Source of the DNA: Agelas oroides
Lineage: Eukaryota; Porifera; Demospongiae; Agelasida; Agelasidae
DNA length: 64,000 nt
Direction of reading: 5' to 3'
Assembly (NCBI GenBank): GCA_949130485.1
Contig: OX422183.1
Location: forward strand, 25,435,316 to 25,499,315
Under the pieces are notes generated by a model that was not told the DNA's origin, ran no database searches, and saw only the letters and a list, made by a program, of their open reading frames with translations. Below are positions 36,257 through 47,581 of the stretch, one piece after another; the first letter of the stretch is position 1, and each line of letters opens with the position of its first letter. Both the position numbers and the translations under genes were made by a program.

Positions 36257-36440
36257 CTATGGGAGCATGCTTCTAATCCGTACTGACAAATCAGTGCTCT
36301 GCTGGCTGCTAATTTTTCACCACTCAAAGGCCAGGTTTCCAAGTGGATTGAAAGCCTTCAGCAGTAGAACTTCACCATAGAAAACCATGGTGTTAGATAT
36401 GGTAATGCTATCAAAATGACCTTGTTGAGTTAAGATTGGA
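36247..36440 (+). pseudogene. Gypsy RNase H fragment
   Basis: YLYGSMLLIRTDKSVLCWLL matches the catalytic 'F-V-TDH-AL-WL' block of gypsy RNase H. After a frameshift the match continues as KGQVSKWIESLQQ, a stop, then NFTIENH. It is disabled. Confidence 0.75.
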
Positions 36441-36999
36441 ATCACAGGAAGAGTTGAAGATGTTTACTGATCCTGCTCCAACCCAGTCTCAAGATGCTAA
36501 TACCCTGATATCATCTGGCCAATGTGACAGATCACAGTCACAGGAGAAATTGACAGACCAAGCTCCAACTTGGTCTCAAGATGCCAGCCCTCAGATTTTC
36601 TATGTTGCTGTACTCGACCTGCCAGCAACAGGTCTCTAGAAGAACTAAGACAGGCACAACTGAATGATCATGACCTCAAGCCTGTGCTAGAGTGATTGGA
36701 GAGGAGCAGTCACAGACCCACATGGGAGGAGATTGCTCCAGAGTGACAACACAAGCATCTACTGTACTAAGTGGTAATCTCTGAATTTTCATTTTTGTGC
36801 TTTATCACCTCTGGGAGATCCCTTCTAGGGAGATGCCACTGTCTAAGACTTCCAAAATAACTGAGAAGTGACGTTTTACAACAGCTGCACTATACCAAAA
36901 CAGCTGGACACTTGTGAGTTTCCAACACTCTGAGTTGTGTCAGAGAAGGATTGTATTGGATCCAGTGCTGACAAGATGTCCATGAATGGTGCCATAATT

Positions 37000-37670
37000 G
37001 TGATCCTTGTGCTCAACAAAGAGGCCCACAGAAAATATCATAGTGCCAATGGTAATGGCAATGGCAAAGTACAATGATGGCTTTCCAATGGAGTGGGTTG
37101 CCATTGATGTGTTGGGACGATTCCAGTAGGGAACAAGTATATTAAGATCATCTTACTTCACTAAGTGGGTCTAAGCATTCCCAACGCCTAACCAGGAAGC
37201 CACCACAGTAGCTAAGCTACTTGTTAGAGAGTCCATCTGTGCTTTTGGTTTGCCCCTAATACATTCCTACTAAGGTAGAAAGTCTGAGTCAGAATTATTT
37301 GCTGAAATGTGTCAGCTACTGGGCATTAAAAGACAAGAATCACTCCTTACATCCACAATCTGATGTTGGAACATTTCAATTGTACAATGGAAGCACAATT
37401 TTCAAAGTTTGCTGATCACAACCAATAGAACTGGGACCAACACATTCCATTCCTTCTTACAGCATATTATTCGGCCACTCATGACACAACTACTTTTTCA
37501 CCTGTTAAATGATGCTGGGAAGACTATGCCAATCGACCTAATTTTTGGTAAGTTGTTAGGCCAGAAAAAGAGCCTCCTCAGACTGCAAGCAATTATGCAT
37601 GTACAATGTCATATGTTGCCGGAATGGCTTAAGAGAGTTCATGAGTTTGCTTGTGAACACCTCTAACTCA
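37000..37670 (+). pseudogene. Gypsy integrase fragment
   Basis: PMEWVAIDVLGRFQ carries the first catalytic Asp of the DDE core. TKWV and a FPTPNQEATTVAKLLV block follow, then ESELFAEMCQLLGIKRQ. A late frame (37409-37666) continues to LLQHIIRPLMTQLLFHL. Several stops interrupt it. Confidence 0.75.
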
Positions 37671-37912
37671 TGACAATCCGGATGAAACGAAGATATGGCT
37701 CACTGCTGGTATCATGGCAGACTTCTGTCTGTTGCATTGTCTTAAGGAGCAGCCAACCCTGACCTCTGTGTTGTATAAAAGGTGATGATTTGTACGATAA
37801 AGAGGGTCTTCATTAAAATTTGCTGCTGGAAGCTAGAATCTCTGCACAACAGCTCCTTGCTGTGAAGTCCAAACTATTGTGCATTTACTGGAACAGTACA
37901 CTACTTTAACTG

Positions 37913-38488
37913 TGGAAATGCCTGTTGTTGCTGCAGTTGTTAAGAACCTCACTTCTAGATCACAAGAAATATGAGACTGAGAACTGAGATTGCCTTAAAT
38001 CTGTGAATGTTTTTGTTTTATAACATGACCAGTATTGCTAGCCATACCTATGATGTGGCAAATACCATCTAGCAGACAATCAAACTTTCAAACAGGGACA
38101 CTTGTGTGTGAAAGTAGTTCACTTCAACTTCACAGTTTCCACAATCAGCAGACCTATTGCCACACATAAATCCCAATACCGTGTTCATGGTCCACATATT
38201 TTTTGAAATAAATATGTTCAGTTATAGATATACTTTATGTCTAAAGTTGTGAGGAGGAAGTGTTTACCTCAACTAAACACACCACAGTTCATTGAAAGGT
38301 TGAAAATATTATGAGGAGTTTGCTACAGGTATGCAGGAGAATGGCAACATTGCTCCAAGGGAAATTACCAGCAGTTGTTGTTACTTCATATAAAAGCCAA
38401 GAAGCAGCAAAGCCAGTACCTTATATTGTCAGTGGTGACAAGAGTTCACTGAAGCAACAAAAAAATTCAGATTGTGACCTGTGAAAGA
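37913..38488. other. Stretch without a confident gene
   Basis: It may hide the missing exon between E13 and D1. Candidate micro-exons with fair splice sites exist near 38046-38066 and 37960-38000, but their phases cannot be confirmed. A plus-strand frame near 38260 (VPQLNTPQFIERLK) resembles element-derived coding sequence. Confidence 0.3.
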
Positions 38489-38491
38489 AAC

Positions 38492-38891
38492 TACCATATT
38501 TCCATGATTACTTCCCGTGGGTACTATTAATTTCAGACCATACTTACCCGCGGGTACAACACAAGGGGGGGGGGGACAAAACGGGGGCGGGTTCACTTAA
38601 CTTCAGCCTAGTCCGGGGTGCACTCCAGTTGCGCGTGCACCATCAAAATGCATACAACTGACGTCTTTGTGCAGCACAAATACTAGGTACGTACCGTGCA
38701 GTACAGTGCGTGAGTACAGACCGGCTAAGACAAGTGATCTGAGTCGTCCAAGTCGTCCTTGTTGCCAGCAATGAGTGTGCCACGTAACCGTGTGGGAACT
38801 ATTCAAGGGCGGGGTTAATTTTCTTCAGCTCAAGCGAGCGCTCGCGTGCGGGGTTAATTCAAGGGCGGGAAGAAATCAAGAAAATACGGTA
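38492..38891. mobile_element. 400-bp MITE with TACCGTATTTTC-type ends
   Basis: The ends TACCATATTTCCATGATTAC and the inverted form of TACCGTATTTTCTTGATTTC match at most positions. The interior is GC-rich with CCCGCGGGTAC and a GCGAGCGCTCGC palindrome. TA is at both borders. Confidence 0.75.
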
Positions 38892-39054
38892 CTTGTCCCA
38901 CATATGTACACAATTAAAAGAAAACAACTAAGCAGATAGTTGATCATTGTGGAGCAAGCCTGAGCGAGCAGCACATACACTGCCGAATTCTGCCATAGCA
39001 CTCAACAGGCATGATCTCTGCCATGTACGAGCATAATTCATGTGTGACCCTTAC

Positions 39055-39106
39055 CTGAAATGACCTCAACTACCATCCACTGTTGTGCTTGAGCAGCATG
39101 CCTTTT
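39055..39106 (-). CDS. Exon E13
   Basis: The strong donor TTTCAG|GTAAGGGT closes a 52-nt exon read from an acceptor at GGAACATGACAG. It reads KRHAAQAQQWMVVEVIS and leaves one base. Other frames carry stops. The next exon is not resolved. Confidence 0.5.
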
Positions 39107-39904
39107 CTGTCATGTTCCATAGTTGAGGTAGTTTAAGTGTACATGGACCATGAAATGTTTGAATGCACTCACTTGAAATTTACAGTAAGTGGTTAGTCCA
39201 AGCAAGCAAGCATACATGTAAACACATATGCACAATAGTGTAGAGCTTGTCCAGGCTTGCACAAGTCACAAAATTGAGGAATAATAATGTAAGTGGCTTT
39301 TGTCCAGTGTGTTAAACACTATCTCTGCACTGGCAACTTTCACCTAGTCCAGGTAGATAATCTACAACGCCTATGTATGTAGGTACCAATTCAAGGTGTA
39401 GCCTTCCTACAGACAACTCCAAAGAGGTGGTCATGTGTAAATCTGCCAAGGATTGCCTGGTGTCCCAGCTATCCAAATACACATGCTATCCTTGCACCAA
39501 TAAACAAACAGACCATTGACTTCAATTTGATGCTGCAAGCTAGGGTGCCACCTGAATACCACCATTCACAAAAATATTTGCTCCACTACAGAACCTTTTT
39601 TACCAAATGAACACCAAAGCTGTCACACACAAATATTCCATTATACAACAATTAGGTGATAGCTACTGTCTAGCATTTGTATCAAAAACTATAATAAATA
39701 CCTGGAAGCCACTAAAACCACTTACACCAATACATACTACCTTAAATAACATAAATACACACACACAACACAAACACAAAGAGTGCATACATGTATAACA
39801 GTCTTACAGTGCTCATCTTTAATAATGATGCTACACTTCAGAAACCACTTTCACTACTGTGCTGCAACTGCACCATACCTTTATAAATGAAGTTTTTGGA
39901 AGGC

Positions 39905-39990
39905 TTAACCCATTAACTACTAATGACGACTGTAGTCATCATCCAAATTTGGCTGCATGTTATCAGTTGGTGCAATCCGTTTTGAAGATA
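39905..39990 (+). mobile_element. TTAA family B, left-end fragment
   Basis: It begins TTAACCCATTAACTAC and matches the first 86 bp of copy 2, including a GACGACTGTAGTCATC palindrome, then stops. Confidence 0.7.
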
Positions 39991-40030
39991 AGTCAATCCA
40001 CGTCAATTTCAACACAATAAAAACCCTTAC

Positions 40031-40069
40031 CTTCATGGATTTTGACAAAACTTGGTTCTTACATAGTGT
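40031..40069 (-). CDS. Exon E12, 39-nt micro-exon
   Basis: A phase-0 to phase-0 exon between TGTCTCAACAG and ATGAAG|GTAAGGGTT. It reads TLCKNQVLSKSMK. The splice sites are good; the small size keeps confidence moderate. Confidence 0.45.
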
Positions 40070-40450
40070 CTGTTGAGACATTCACCCATTCACGCTTCTA
40101 AGTTACAGCTAGCCAAAGAGTCCATATTTTTGGCTTGCCCCTTGGTACTTAATCAATCAACATTTTAAGCACAATCAACTTTATGACCTACAATTAGCAC
40201 CACTTGGAACTCATAAAATTCCCCTCATTTTGGTATAATTAACAAGTACATCCCATAAAGTTCAGTCATTGTTAGTGTAGTTTGACCTTTGCTCTCTCAA
40301 TAATGGAATCAATTTTAGAATAATTGTTCCCTGGGTCTGTCTCTTTAAATGCAGTAAAATTGGTTTTGATATTGTCATGGGATTTGGAAATACTTGACAG
40401 AATTTAACAGCAGTTAGGGGAGATGTTCAACTAATCAACCCTATACTTAC

Positions 40451-40517
40451 CTGATAGGGGTGCACTTTGATTAGTATGACCTTCAAAAACAGGCCAAGCG
40501 GTAGATTACAAAGTAAT
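40451..40517 (-). CDS. Exon E11
   Basis: The donor CTATCAG|GTAAGTATA is among the best in the window. With an acceptor at GAGGTAG the exon reads LLCNLPLGLFLKVILIKVH, a hydrophobic helix. A shorter form using the acceptor TTTTTGAAG is also possible. The acceptor choice is uncertain. Confidence 0.5.
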
Positions 40518-40588
40518 CTACCTCTAGTATGCAGCTCAAGGCTACGGGAAAAAGGTAAACTTGGTACCTATTCCTGCAGCATATTTAC

Positions 40589-40716
40589 ACACTGCAATGG
40601 TTGATGTGTGACCACACCAACAAATGAATTCCTCTAGTATTTGACATGACATTATCACTTCTTGAGCTAAAGGTAATGGTGTAGTCTTGTTCACAGGCCT
40701 TTGCTGCCTTGATTTT
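40589..40716 (-). CDS. Exon E10
   Basis: The acceptor is AAGAACCTAG. The phase-0 frame reads KIKAAKACEQDYTITFSSR and then GIHLLVWSHINHC. Of three overlapping donors near 40593-40589, GTAAAT leaves the two bases that E11 needs. Exons E10-E12 lie between two halves of a split TTAA element and inside a pair of inverted repeats. Confidence 0.58.
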
Positions 40717-40914
40717 CTAGGTTCTTGCACACTATGCAACAAGTGCAATGGTTTGTTTGTTTATTGGTGCAAGGATGTGCTCAGCAAAAATATTTGTGAA
40801 TGGTTGTATTCAGCTGGCACCTTAACTTCCAGCATCAAGTGTTTATTGGTGCAAGGATAGCATGTGTATTGGGACACCAGGCAATCCTCGGCAGATTCAC
40901 ACGTGTCCACTTCT

Positions 40915-41392
40915 TCGGAGTTGTCTGCAAGTGACAGCGCATGTTGGCTGTTGCAGCTGCCTGTAGAAAAGTCTTGGTCAGCACCAGACAGGCCATTTTT
41001 CTCCTTTCTTGCACAAACGGGCGAAGGAATGCTCCTTTTACCTTGTAGGGACTCTATTTGTGGCATTTTAGGCAGCTTTCAGTTTGGAGGAGCGTTCTCT
41101 GGTCGGAGGTGCCTGAGTATTGAATGCTTGCTAATGAGTGAGTGTGGAAGCTGTGGCTCAACTTTCCAGGGGTAATTACCTCCCAGCAGAAGTCAAAATA
41201 CAGGTCAAGAAAGGTGTGACTAGTCTAAAAATAACATCTGGCCAAGGTAATGAATATGCAAAGGCATCTGAAAGAAGCTGTGGCTCAAGTTTCCAGGGCT
41301 AACTCCCAGCAGAAGTCAAAATACAGGTAAAGAGAGGTGTGACTAGTCTAAAAATAACCTCCAGAAAATAGACTCACTAGTTAAAGGGTTAA
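40915..41392 (+). mobile_element. TTAA family B, right-end fragment
   Basis: It matches the right part of copy 2 and ends GTTAAAGGGTTAA. It carries its own ~128-bp tandem duplication (41147-41234 and 41274-41362). The left part is missing. Confidence 0.7.
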
Positions 41393-41477
41393 TTAAACAA
41401 AACTTTGAAATGCCAAAACAAAGCAAAGCATCATTTCATTTCATTCACAGAAAAGTACAAAAGAAGCTTTTCGCTAC

Positions 41478-41550
41478 CTCTGAAAATCCATCAGCGTCAT
41501 AAAAATACCTTCTGATAACTCCAAAGAAGCCTTCCACATTGCGACGAAAG
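41478..41550 (-). CDS. Exon E9
   Basis: The acceptor is ATAATGGCACAG and the donor is TCAGAG|GTAGCG. It reads FRRNVEGFFGVIRRYFYDADGF. It needs two bases in and leaves phase 0, matching E8 and E10. The exon is bracketed by repeat DNA on both sides. Confidence 0.72.
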
Positions 41551-41844
41551 CTGTGCCATTATCACACATACAGAAAATGTTCCAACTAACAGCATCATTT
41601 TAAAAGATGCATACCGTAGTAGTCATCACGACATTCTAGAGGTGTTAAATTGGAGCTCATCTGGTTGCAACATTAATACTCCAAGTTTCATCCTCCTTTA
41701 TTAACACCACTTTCATTTATGGATACCATGGCCATGTTAGTTAGCATTTGAAATCAACCACTTGGCATGCATACAGTCTGCCATATTAGGACCATAGCCA
41801 TCAGATTTGAACTGGTCGTGTTACTACATAAGGATGCAACAAGA

Positions 41845-41930
41845 AGGGGTATGGGGCAAATTTTTGGACTTCAGAGGCTATGGGATTGCTTCTGAGACCA
41901 TTTTTGTGCCAAAATGATGCTTCTACGTAG
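41845..41930 (-). repeat. hAT-like repeat fragment
   Basis: It shares GGATTGCTTCTGAGACCATTT with the fragments at 505-655 and 34255-34400. Confidence 0.5.
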
Positions 41931-42432
41931 GAGGCCAGACAACATTTTCTTAAATATTTACCCTTTCTGCCCATTGAGCTGTATAGCACTGGCTTCATCT
42001 TCCCAATCATTTGCTAATCTCACAAGTCACACCCTTCACTGATGAGACTTGTGAGACTAACCGTTCTCTTGGAAGAATGGAAAGTTATTGGGAAAAAGAC
42101 TTGGAAGGCTCGGAAAGATTCTTCCACACTGTTCACAGCCATCTCACAAGTTTCAACACGTCATCTGCCAGGGGAAAGGAAGTGGTTGAAAGCGGACTAA
42201 CTAGAAGCTAAGGCCTGCATGTAAATCAATAATACCAGGCAAACTACATTCTGAAGTAACAAAATTAACCCGCTGAGTGCAGACGTTAAAAGTCCTATCT
42301 GCCCATGCGGAAGCTGTTTTGGAATCACCTGATTTTTACAAGGGTTAAACCACAAGAACAACGGAACGTTCTGTAGGCATCAAAAGTGGGTTCTTATGCT
42401 ATACAGTACTTTTCCAGTGACAGAAACTACAC

Positions 42433-42596
42433 AAGAGATCTTCAGCAAGGTTACAGAAGAGCAGTGAAATCTGATCAAAGAAGTGAGTTTCTTGTGTATC
42501 CAGCAATCGAGCATTTGATTCCAAGCTTTCATTTAAGAAGGGTACCATTTCAAGTTTGCTGCTGCATATCCATGCTTCTAGTTTCCCAAGCCACAT
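42433..42596 (-). CDS. Exon E8
   Basis: The acceptor is CTAGGTAAATTAG. The phase-0 frame reads MWLGKLEAWICSSKLEM and then ETHFFDQISLLFCNLAEDL. The donor GATCTCTT|GTGTAG gives the phase 2 that E9 requires, but it is not strong, so the 3' border is the weak point. The preceding intron contains the piggyBac remnant. Confidence 0.62.
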
Positions 42597-43560
42597 CTAA
42601 TTTACCTAGGACAACTCACGTCCAGTATCTGACCCAACCCTGGTTTGTTTTGATCGTAGTCTAACAAAAGAGTGCCCACGGGTGGAGCACCTTCCAAGTC
42701 TGTCAAAAGGGAGGGGGTGTGGGTGCTCTTTTGAATGTTTCCGCATTTAACCACAAAAGAGCACCACTGTCATGTTTACAGTGACTCAATGCCCACAAAA
42801 AAATTAGACAACAACAACACATAACAGAGCCACCACCGGTTCCAAAGTCAAGGCCTGACAGCACAACAACACTCTGAACGGCATCATGTCACCGCGCTCA
42901 GGTGGGTTAAGGCGGGCTCCAAATGTATTGTTCATGATACATAAGTATGTGAAGGTATTGGTACAATTTGCGTACGTTGTACTACAATTTACGGAGATTC
43001 AATGGTTGTCGTGTGAAGGCTTCTTAGCTTTGCTAGCAGTGTTATGGCCGTTAGTCTGTACTGTATAGGTTTGTGCTATCGCTGATTGTGAACTAGACTT
43101 GTCTAACTCGCAGCAGGGCTACGACTGGACAAAGAGTTTTGTGTATCTGGAAGCAAGAAGCGGGAAAAGTAGTAGCCAACCTCAGCAGCCAGCCCCCCCC
43201 TGATGCGGTGCCGAATTTGAAAGAACTCAATGTGTAAATAGGAGCAGCTATCATGCATCCTTCATAATCCAGGTGGAGTGACGGTCCCCACCGCTTCTTA
43301 AGAGCAGGAGAGTTAGTACAAATTATAATTAGCTGCGATTTTGGTGTATTCCAAGGCATTTTTGGGGATTTACTCGTGACGTGAACTTACCATACCCAAT
43401 TTCCAGTTCTGAATTCTGTATGTGAAGAGCATTCGAACAGTACCAATATTGCTTAGTTAAAAGAAATATTTGGCACCGTGTTCGCTGAAATACTGTTAAG
43501 GCAGTCTTAATTAGTGGACGTTGTTTAAGAGAGGGTGGGGCGTTTCCATGGAAACCAATG

Positions 43561-43803
43561 TGTTTTTTAAGTGTTGGAGGATTTCTTCAAAGTTCCGCCC
43601 AGCCACATGAAAGTGCCGCCAGACCACTACAAAGGGCCGCAGGCCACATCAAAGGGACATGCCCCTTGTTGATTCCGGTTGCTGCCATGGGAAAGTGTAA
43701 ACAAGTCAATGAATTTCAATCGCACCAATACGGTCACCCGACCTCATTAATTATTCATGAGCGAAATCAGCCCGATTCAAGATTCAAGGTTGTCCTACCT
43801 TAA
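43561..43803 (-). mobile_element. TTAA family C, partial inverted copy
   Basis: It ends GGTTGTCCTACCTTAA and corresponds to the first ~250 bp of copy 1. It is truncated at a GTGTTGGAGG block. Confidence 0.8.
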
Positions 43804-44275
43804 CCCACCTGAGTGGGCATGGTGTAGCTCACGGTGTGTGCCGCATTAGATACGTCTGTCTATGCAATGCTGCCTTGTAATAACCTTCATTGAAGTATAA
43901 CACGAAGTTTCTTACCTCAGATATGCATAGCACTTGTGGGTGTGCTTCTCAAACTCCACAAGTACAATCCATTAGCCACGTAAAGCTCGCTCCAGGGTGG
44001 GCACTTATTGAAGTAAACTTTGACCCTATACAGGAAATTGTGCAAAAAAATAGGGGGTGGGCACTCTTTCACGAGACTACGGTACTACAGCATATGCCGA
44101 AGTTGGTGGGTTGTGTCTCCAAGACCACCATGCTTCAAGTATCATTTTGTGCAAAGTAAACAACTAGGATAGCAGTTTGTTACGTCTTGTAAGGGCATGA
44201 AGTATACCTACAGAAGTGAAACATGACAGCACTAAAATTGTGATAACTAAGACAAACGATAGGTGTAAGTACTGA

Positions 44276-46952
44276 CTTAGTTAGGTTGGAGGTGTTGGGT
44301 TGGTTTGACAAAGGTATGATAGAGTCCAAAGCATGGTACAATACATAAAGCCTTTACGCATGTTTTACATCTGCATGTGGTAGTTACTTGACACCTTCCT
44401 TTCTTCCTGCTGCACAAAGCACACTCCAGTTGTGCAGGTCGACCAGTAGGAGTTGGAGGCACCTTTTCCGGAAAGTGATCTTTCAAAGAGGTGACGGTAC
44501 AGCTTCGCTCTGACTACCAGACTGTGAACTTAGATCAACTGAAAGTACCTAAATCTCCTCACCTGTCTGTCGAATTTAACCTTTAGCCAACTCAATTCGA
44601 AAGTTCACGTGTCTTACATGATGACTGCGTCAACTGGCTGTACAAGATGTATGCATTGACAATGGTGGTGTCAATGAGAAAACATGCGTTTCCACCACTT
44701 CACAGTTCGATGACTGAAAGAGTAGTAGCTGATCATCTGGTCAGACAGATCTACTCCTCCCATGTACATGTGGCGATTGTACTCCACGATACACTGTGGT
44801 TTGGAGACGACTTCATGCCCACCTTCTGCAAATGTTGATGTCCGCTGAATGGAAACCATGGTGTTATCATGGATGGTGGAAATCATGGTGACAGGTCGCT
44901 TGTCCATCCATTTGAGAGAGAGCAGCACCTTTGTCATACTCTGCACCTCCCCTTTTGACAATGGTGATGGGCATTTGATCCTTTTCGTAATGCCTTGACA
45001 GTTGAGACATGCTGTCTCACATGCACCGAATCCAAGTCATCAAAGGTCAACAAAGAGGTCTGGGCTGCTGTAAAAGTTATCACAATAGAGGTGATGCCAC
45101 TTGTGCTCCAGCCCTTATACCAATTTCATGGCAACAGCATGGGTGTGACCTTTTGTTGCATCAAGTGTGTCGTCTGTAGTAGTAAATAGAAAATAGCCTT
45201 GTTCCCAGACCTTTGCTAGTTTGGGCAAAATTAAAGGGGAGAAAACCTAGTATGTTATCGTGTGAATGACATCAATATCTGCCAGTAGATGGAGGGAGGG
45301 GGCCCCAGAAGAATTTTTGCATACGTATGTTCTCACCTTGAATTGTGAGCGGTCCAGTTCCCATAGTGTTCAAGACCCTAACACTTGGATAGACACTGCA
45401 GACCCCTCCCACCCTCGGTCTACCTAGACAGACATTGATGTCATTCACGATAAGATCTTGCCCTTTGTTTTTGCAAGTGATCCTAGCTGCAAAGGCAAGG
45501 CGAAACAGAAAATTTGTATTGTTGATGTTTAGACAAGTTTGACTTTTGCTAAGTAAAGGTCAAAGTTGGTGTCATGGTGTTGTGTGCTATTCATACACTC
45601 TATTTGTACCTAAAGTATTGCCTGTGTACCATCTCCAGGTGTGGGTGTTGCCACTGCTGCTATCAGCCAGAACAAAGGCCTTCATTCCCCACTTCATTGG
45701 TTTCTTGAGCATGTATTGAATGAAATGCAACCTCCCCTTGAAGCCAATCATGGACTCATCAATTTCAATCACCCTGCCTAAGGTGAAGTTCTCCAACGCT
45801 AGCAGAGGATCCATGAATGGCCTTAGTTTATACAGTGAGTCATGCTTGCGCCAGGTTGGCCCTTGGTGATGTACTTAGCACTGTCATGGAGCAACCGGAG
45901 AATCAGTGAGAAGTGATCTCATTGTTCATAATGCTTGAGAAGGTGATCATAGCAAATGGCCACTTTTTTGACCGTGCATCCTCAATTTGTGGCAGCACAA
46001 CAAAACCCGTTGTGATGACAGTGGTAAGAAAATTTTTCATCTCAACATGAGTATGTGCTGTTTTCTCCCATACTCGGACCATACTCAAAGCGAGACACTG
46101 ATGTAGTGCTGAGCGAAGCAGTTTGTCTCATCAACTACCACCTGTTGCAAGTCATCAGGGATCAGAGGTTGAAAAAAAAATCAACTGGTGACTTGTCTGT
46201 CATATGAGTCACAAGTGCAACCAGGACCCCCAGAGAAGGATGGAATAGTAGGGATGATGCCAGTTACTGTGCCTTGCCCATCATCATTGTCACTGCTAAT
46301 GCTGCAAGTATAGCCTCTAATTTGACCTCTCTCTTGATCATGACCCCTCCTTCGACCACGACCCCTCCCTCGACCATGCATGACCTCTCCCTCAACCATG
46401 CCCCTTCCCTCGACCATGACCTCTCCCTCAACCATGACCTCTCCTTCAACCATGACCTCTCCCTCAACCATGCCCCTTCCCTTGACCATGACCTCTCCCT
46501 CGACCATGACCTCTCCCTCGACCATGACCTCTTCCTTGACCATGACCTCTCCCTCAACAATAACCTCTCCCTCAACCATGCCCCTTCCCTCGACCATGAC
46601 CTTTACCTCAACCTCTCCCTTGACGTCTATTTCTTCCTCTCCCACTGCTGCTGTGTCCTTTCATCATCGATCACTCGCATTCACATTGCTATTGCCACCA
46701 TCCACACCCAAGTGCCCATCTTATTGCCATCATTCTGATTATCCACACTTGTATGTCCATCACATACATTGCCACTGTTATCATCATCACCACCATCACT
46801 TTTACTGCCTCTCGAACAGATATCATCATCCAAATATCCATCAAAGTCTTCGTCAGCGTCTTCATCCAATCTCATCAGTACACCACCACACTAAACCTTG
46901 CCATCATAATAACAAAATCTTCCGTAGTAAGCAGAACTCATCTAAGTGCTAG
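44276..46952 (-). pseudogene. piggyBac-type transposase, broken into segments
   Basis: Segments in order from high to low coordinates: an acidic N-terminus (46875-46681, DEDADEDFDGYLDD); a repeat-expanded ORF (46645-46181); the conserved start near 46088 (VEMKNFLTTVITTG, then PQIEDARSKKWPFA); the catalytic region at 45814-45587 (VIEIDESMIGFKGRL, with KKPMKWGMKAFVLAD); the second region at 44961-44671 (STIHDNTMVS, YMGGVDLSDQ); and the C-terminal Cys/His domain at 44486-44277 (CALCSRKKGRCQVTTTC, PCFGLYHTF). The family match to DDE_Tnp_1_7 is clear. Frameshifts, including one at a poly-A run near 46172, disable it. It could once have moved TTAA-bounded elements like those in this window. Confidence 0.88.
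46333..46612 (-). repeat. 18-bp minisatellite coding for MVEGEV units
   Basis: About 15 imperfect units of the plus-strand word CCTCTCCCTCGACCATGA. Because the unit is a multiple of three, the minus frame stays open and gives tandem MVEGEV, MVEGRG and MVKEEV hexapeptides inside the acidic N-terminal region of the piggyBac ORF. Confidence 0.9.
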
Positions 46953-46964
46953 TAGGAGGCAAGC

Positions 46965-47580
46965 TATAAACCCGGAACGGAAACGGTGAAACGAAATGAA
47001 ACGAAACAAAACCAGAGACCATGCCCAACCCCACCTTTCCCGTGCTTTTTCACAGGGAACTTATGGTTGCTGTAGGAGGTAGCTAGAAGCACTGGGCAAG
47101 CCCTGTGGCAGACCTCACTGGTTGCTTAGTCTTGCACTGAGATCTCTACATGTCGCCGAAGGAGAGTGAAAAGTGCTCCCCGGGAGGGGTTATACCCTTA
47201 GTTAAGATACTTCAAGAAGTACTTTCACCTAGTCAATGAGAACTACAAAGTATATTACCGAGACAAGTTGAGTGTAACTTAGTTGCACATGAGTAGTGTA
47301 TGTAAAGAATGCAGCCAACTTTTCAAGGCATGCAGGGCATTTATACGTTCTAGCAACTGCAACAGTCATCTTCCGTTAGCTCAGACTGACAGTGCTTCTC
47401 AGTTCTAGGTTTAGGGTATGTCCTAAATGCTTGGTCCATGCCTGTAGCCCCCCTACAACTCCAGATACAGTTGCATGCCTTTCATAGTCTTGCAGGGCTG
47501 CATGGTTAGGTGTGGTTTCCAGATTCATTTCATTCTGTACCATTTCGTTTTGTTTCACTGTTTCCATTCCAGGTTTTATA
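46965..47580. mobile_element. MITE with ~34-bp inverted ends
   Basis: TATAAACCCGGAACGGAAAC on the left matches the inverted right end, GTTTCCATTCCAGGTTTTATA shortened by one base; the pairing continues inward through GTGAAAC and CGAAATG. TA borders suggest a Tc1/mariner-type target. Confidence 0.7.
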
Positions 47581-47581
47581 A

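Larger units (their letters stand above)
30960..37912 (+). mobile_element. Ty3/gypsy-like LTR retrotransposon, degenerate and interrupted
   Basis: The right parts of two LTRs match (about 31018-31135 and 37796-37912: AAATTTGCTGCTGGAAGCTA, then GTGAAGTCCAAAC). A TATA-like GTATAAAAGG sits in the 3' LTR near 37771. Between them, in gypsy order, are a short gag-like frame (31178-31390), the RT C-terminus, RNase H and integrase. About 4 kb of other elements (32240-36245) lie between RT and RNase H. Stops occur in every pol segment, so the element is inactive. Confidence 0.75.
39428..40912. repeat. Inverted repeat arms flanking exons E10-E12
   Basis: The left arm (39428-39570) and right arm (40775-40912) are inverted copies: TGCCTGGTGTCCCAG against TGGGACACCAGGCA, and TATCCTTGCACCAATAAACA against its complement. 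Between them lie exons E10-E12. The right arm runs into the right half of a split TTAA family B copy. Confidence 0.7.

Noticed and set aside
42011-42211. 66-codon plus-strand ORF starting near a CTCACAAGTC/GACTTGTGAG hairpin
   Set aside because: Opposite to the large gene, with no domain; probably repeat-derived.
46274-46952. Plus-strand ORFs rich in Pro/Ser/Thr or Asp/His
   Set aside because: Shadows of the 18-bp minisatellite; the minus strand carries the piggyBac-consistent frame.
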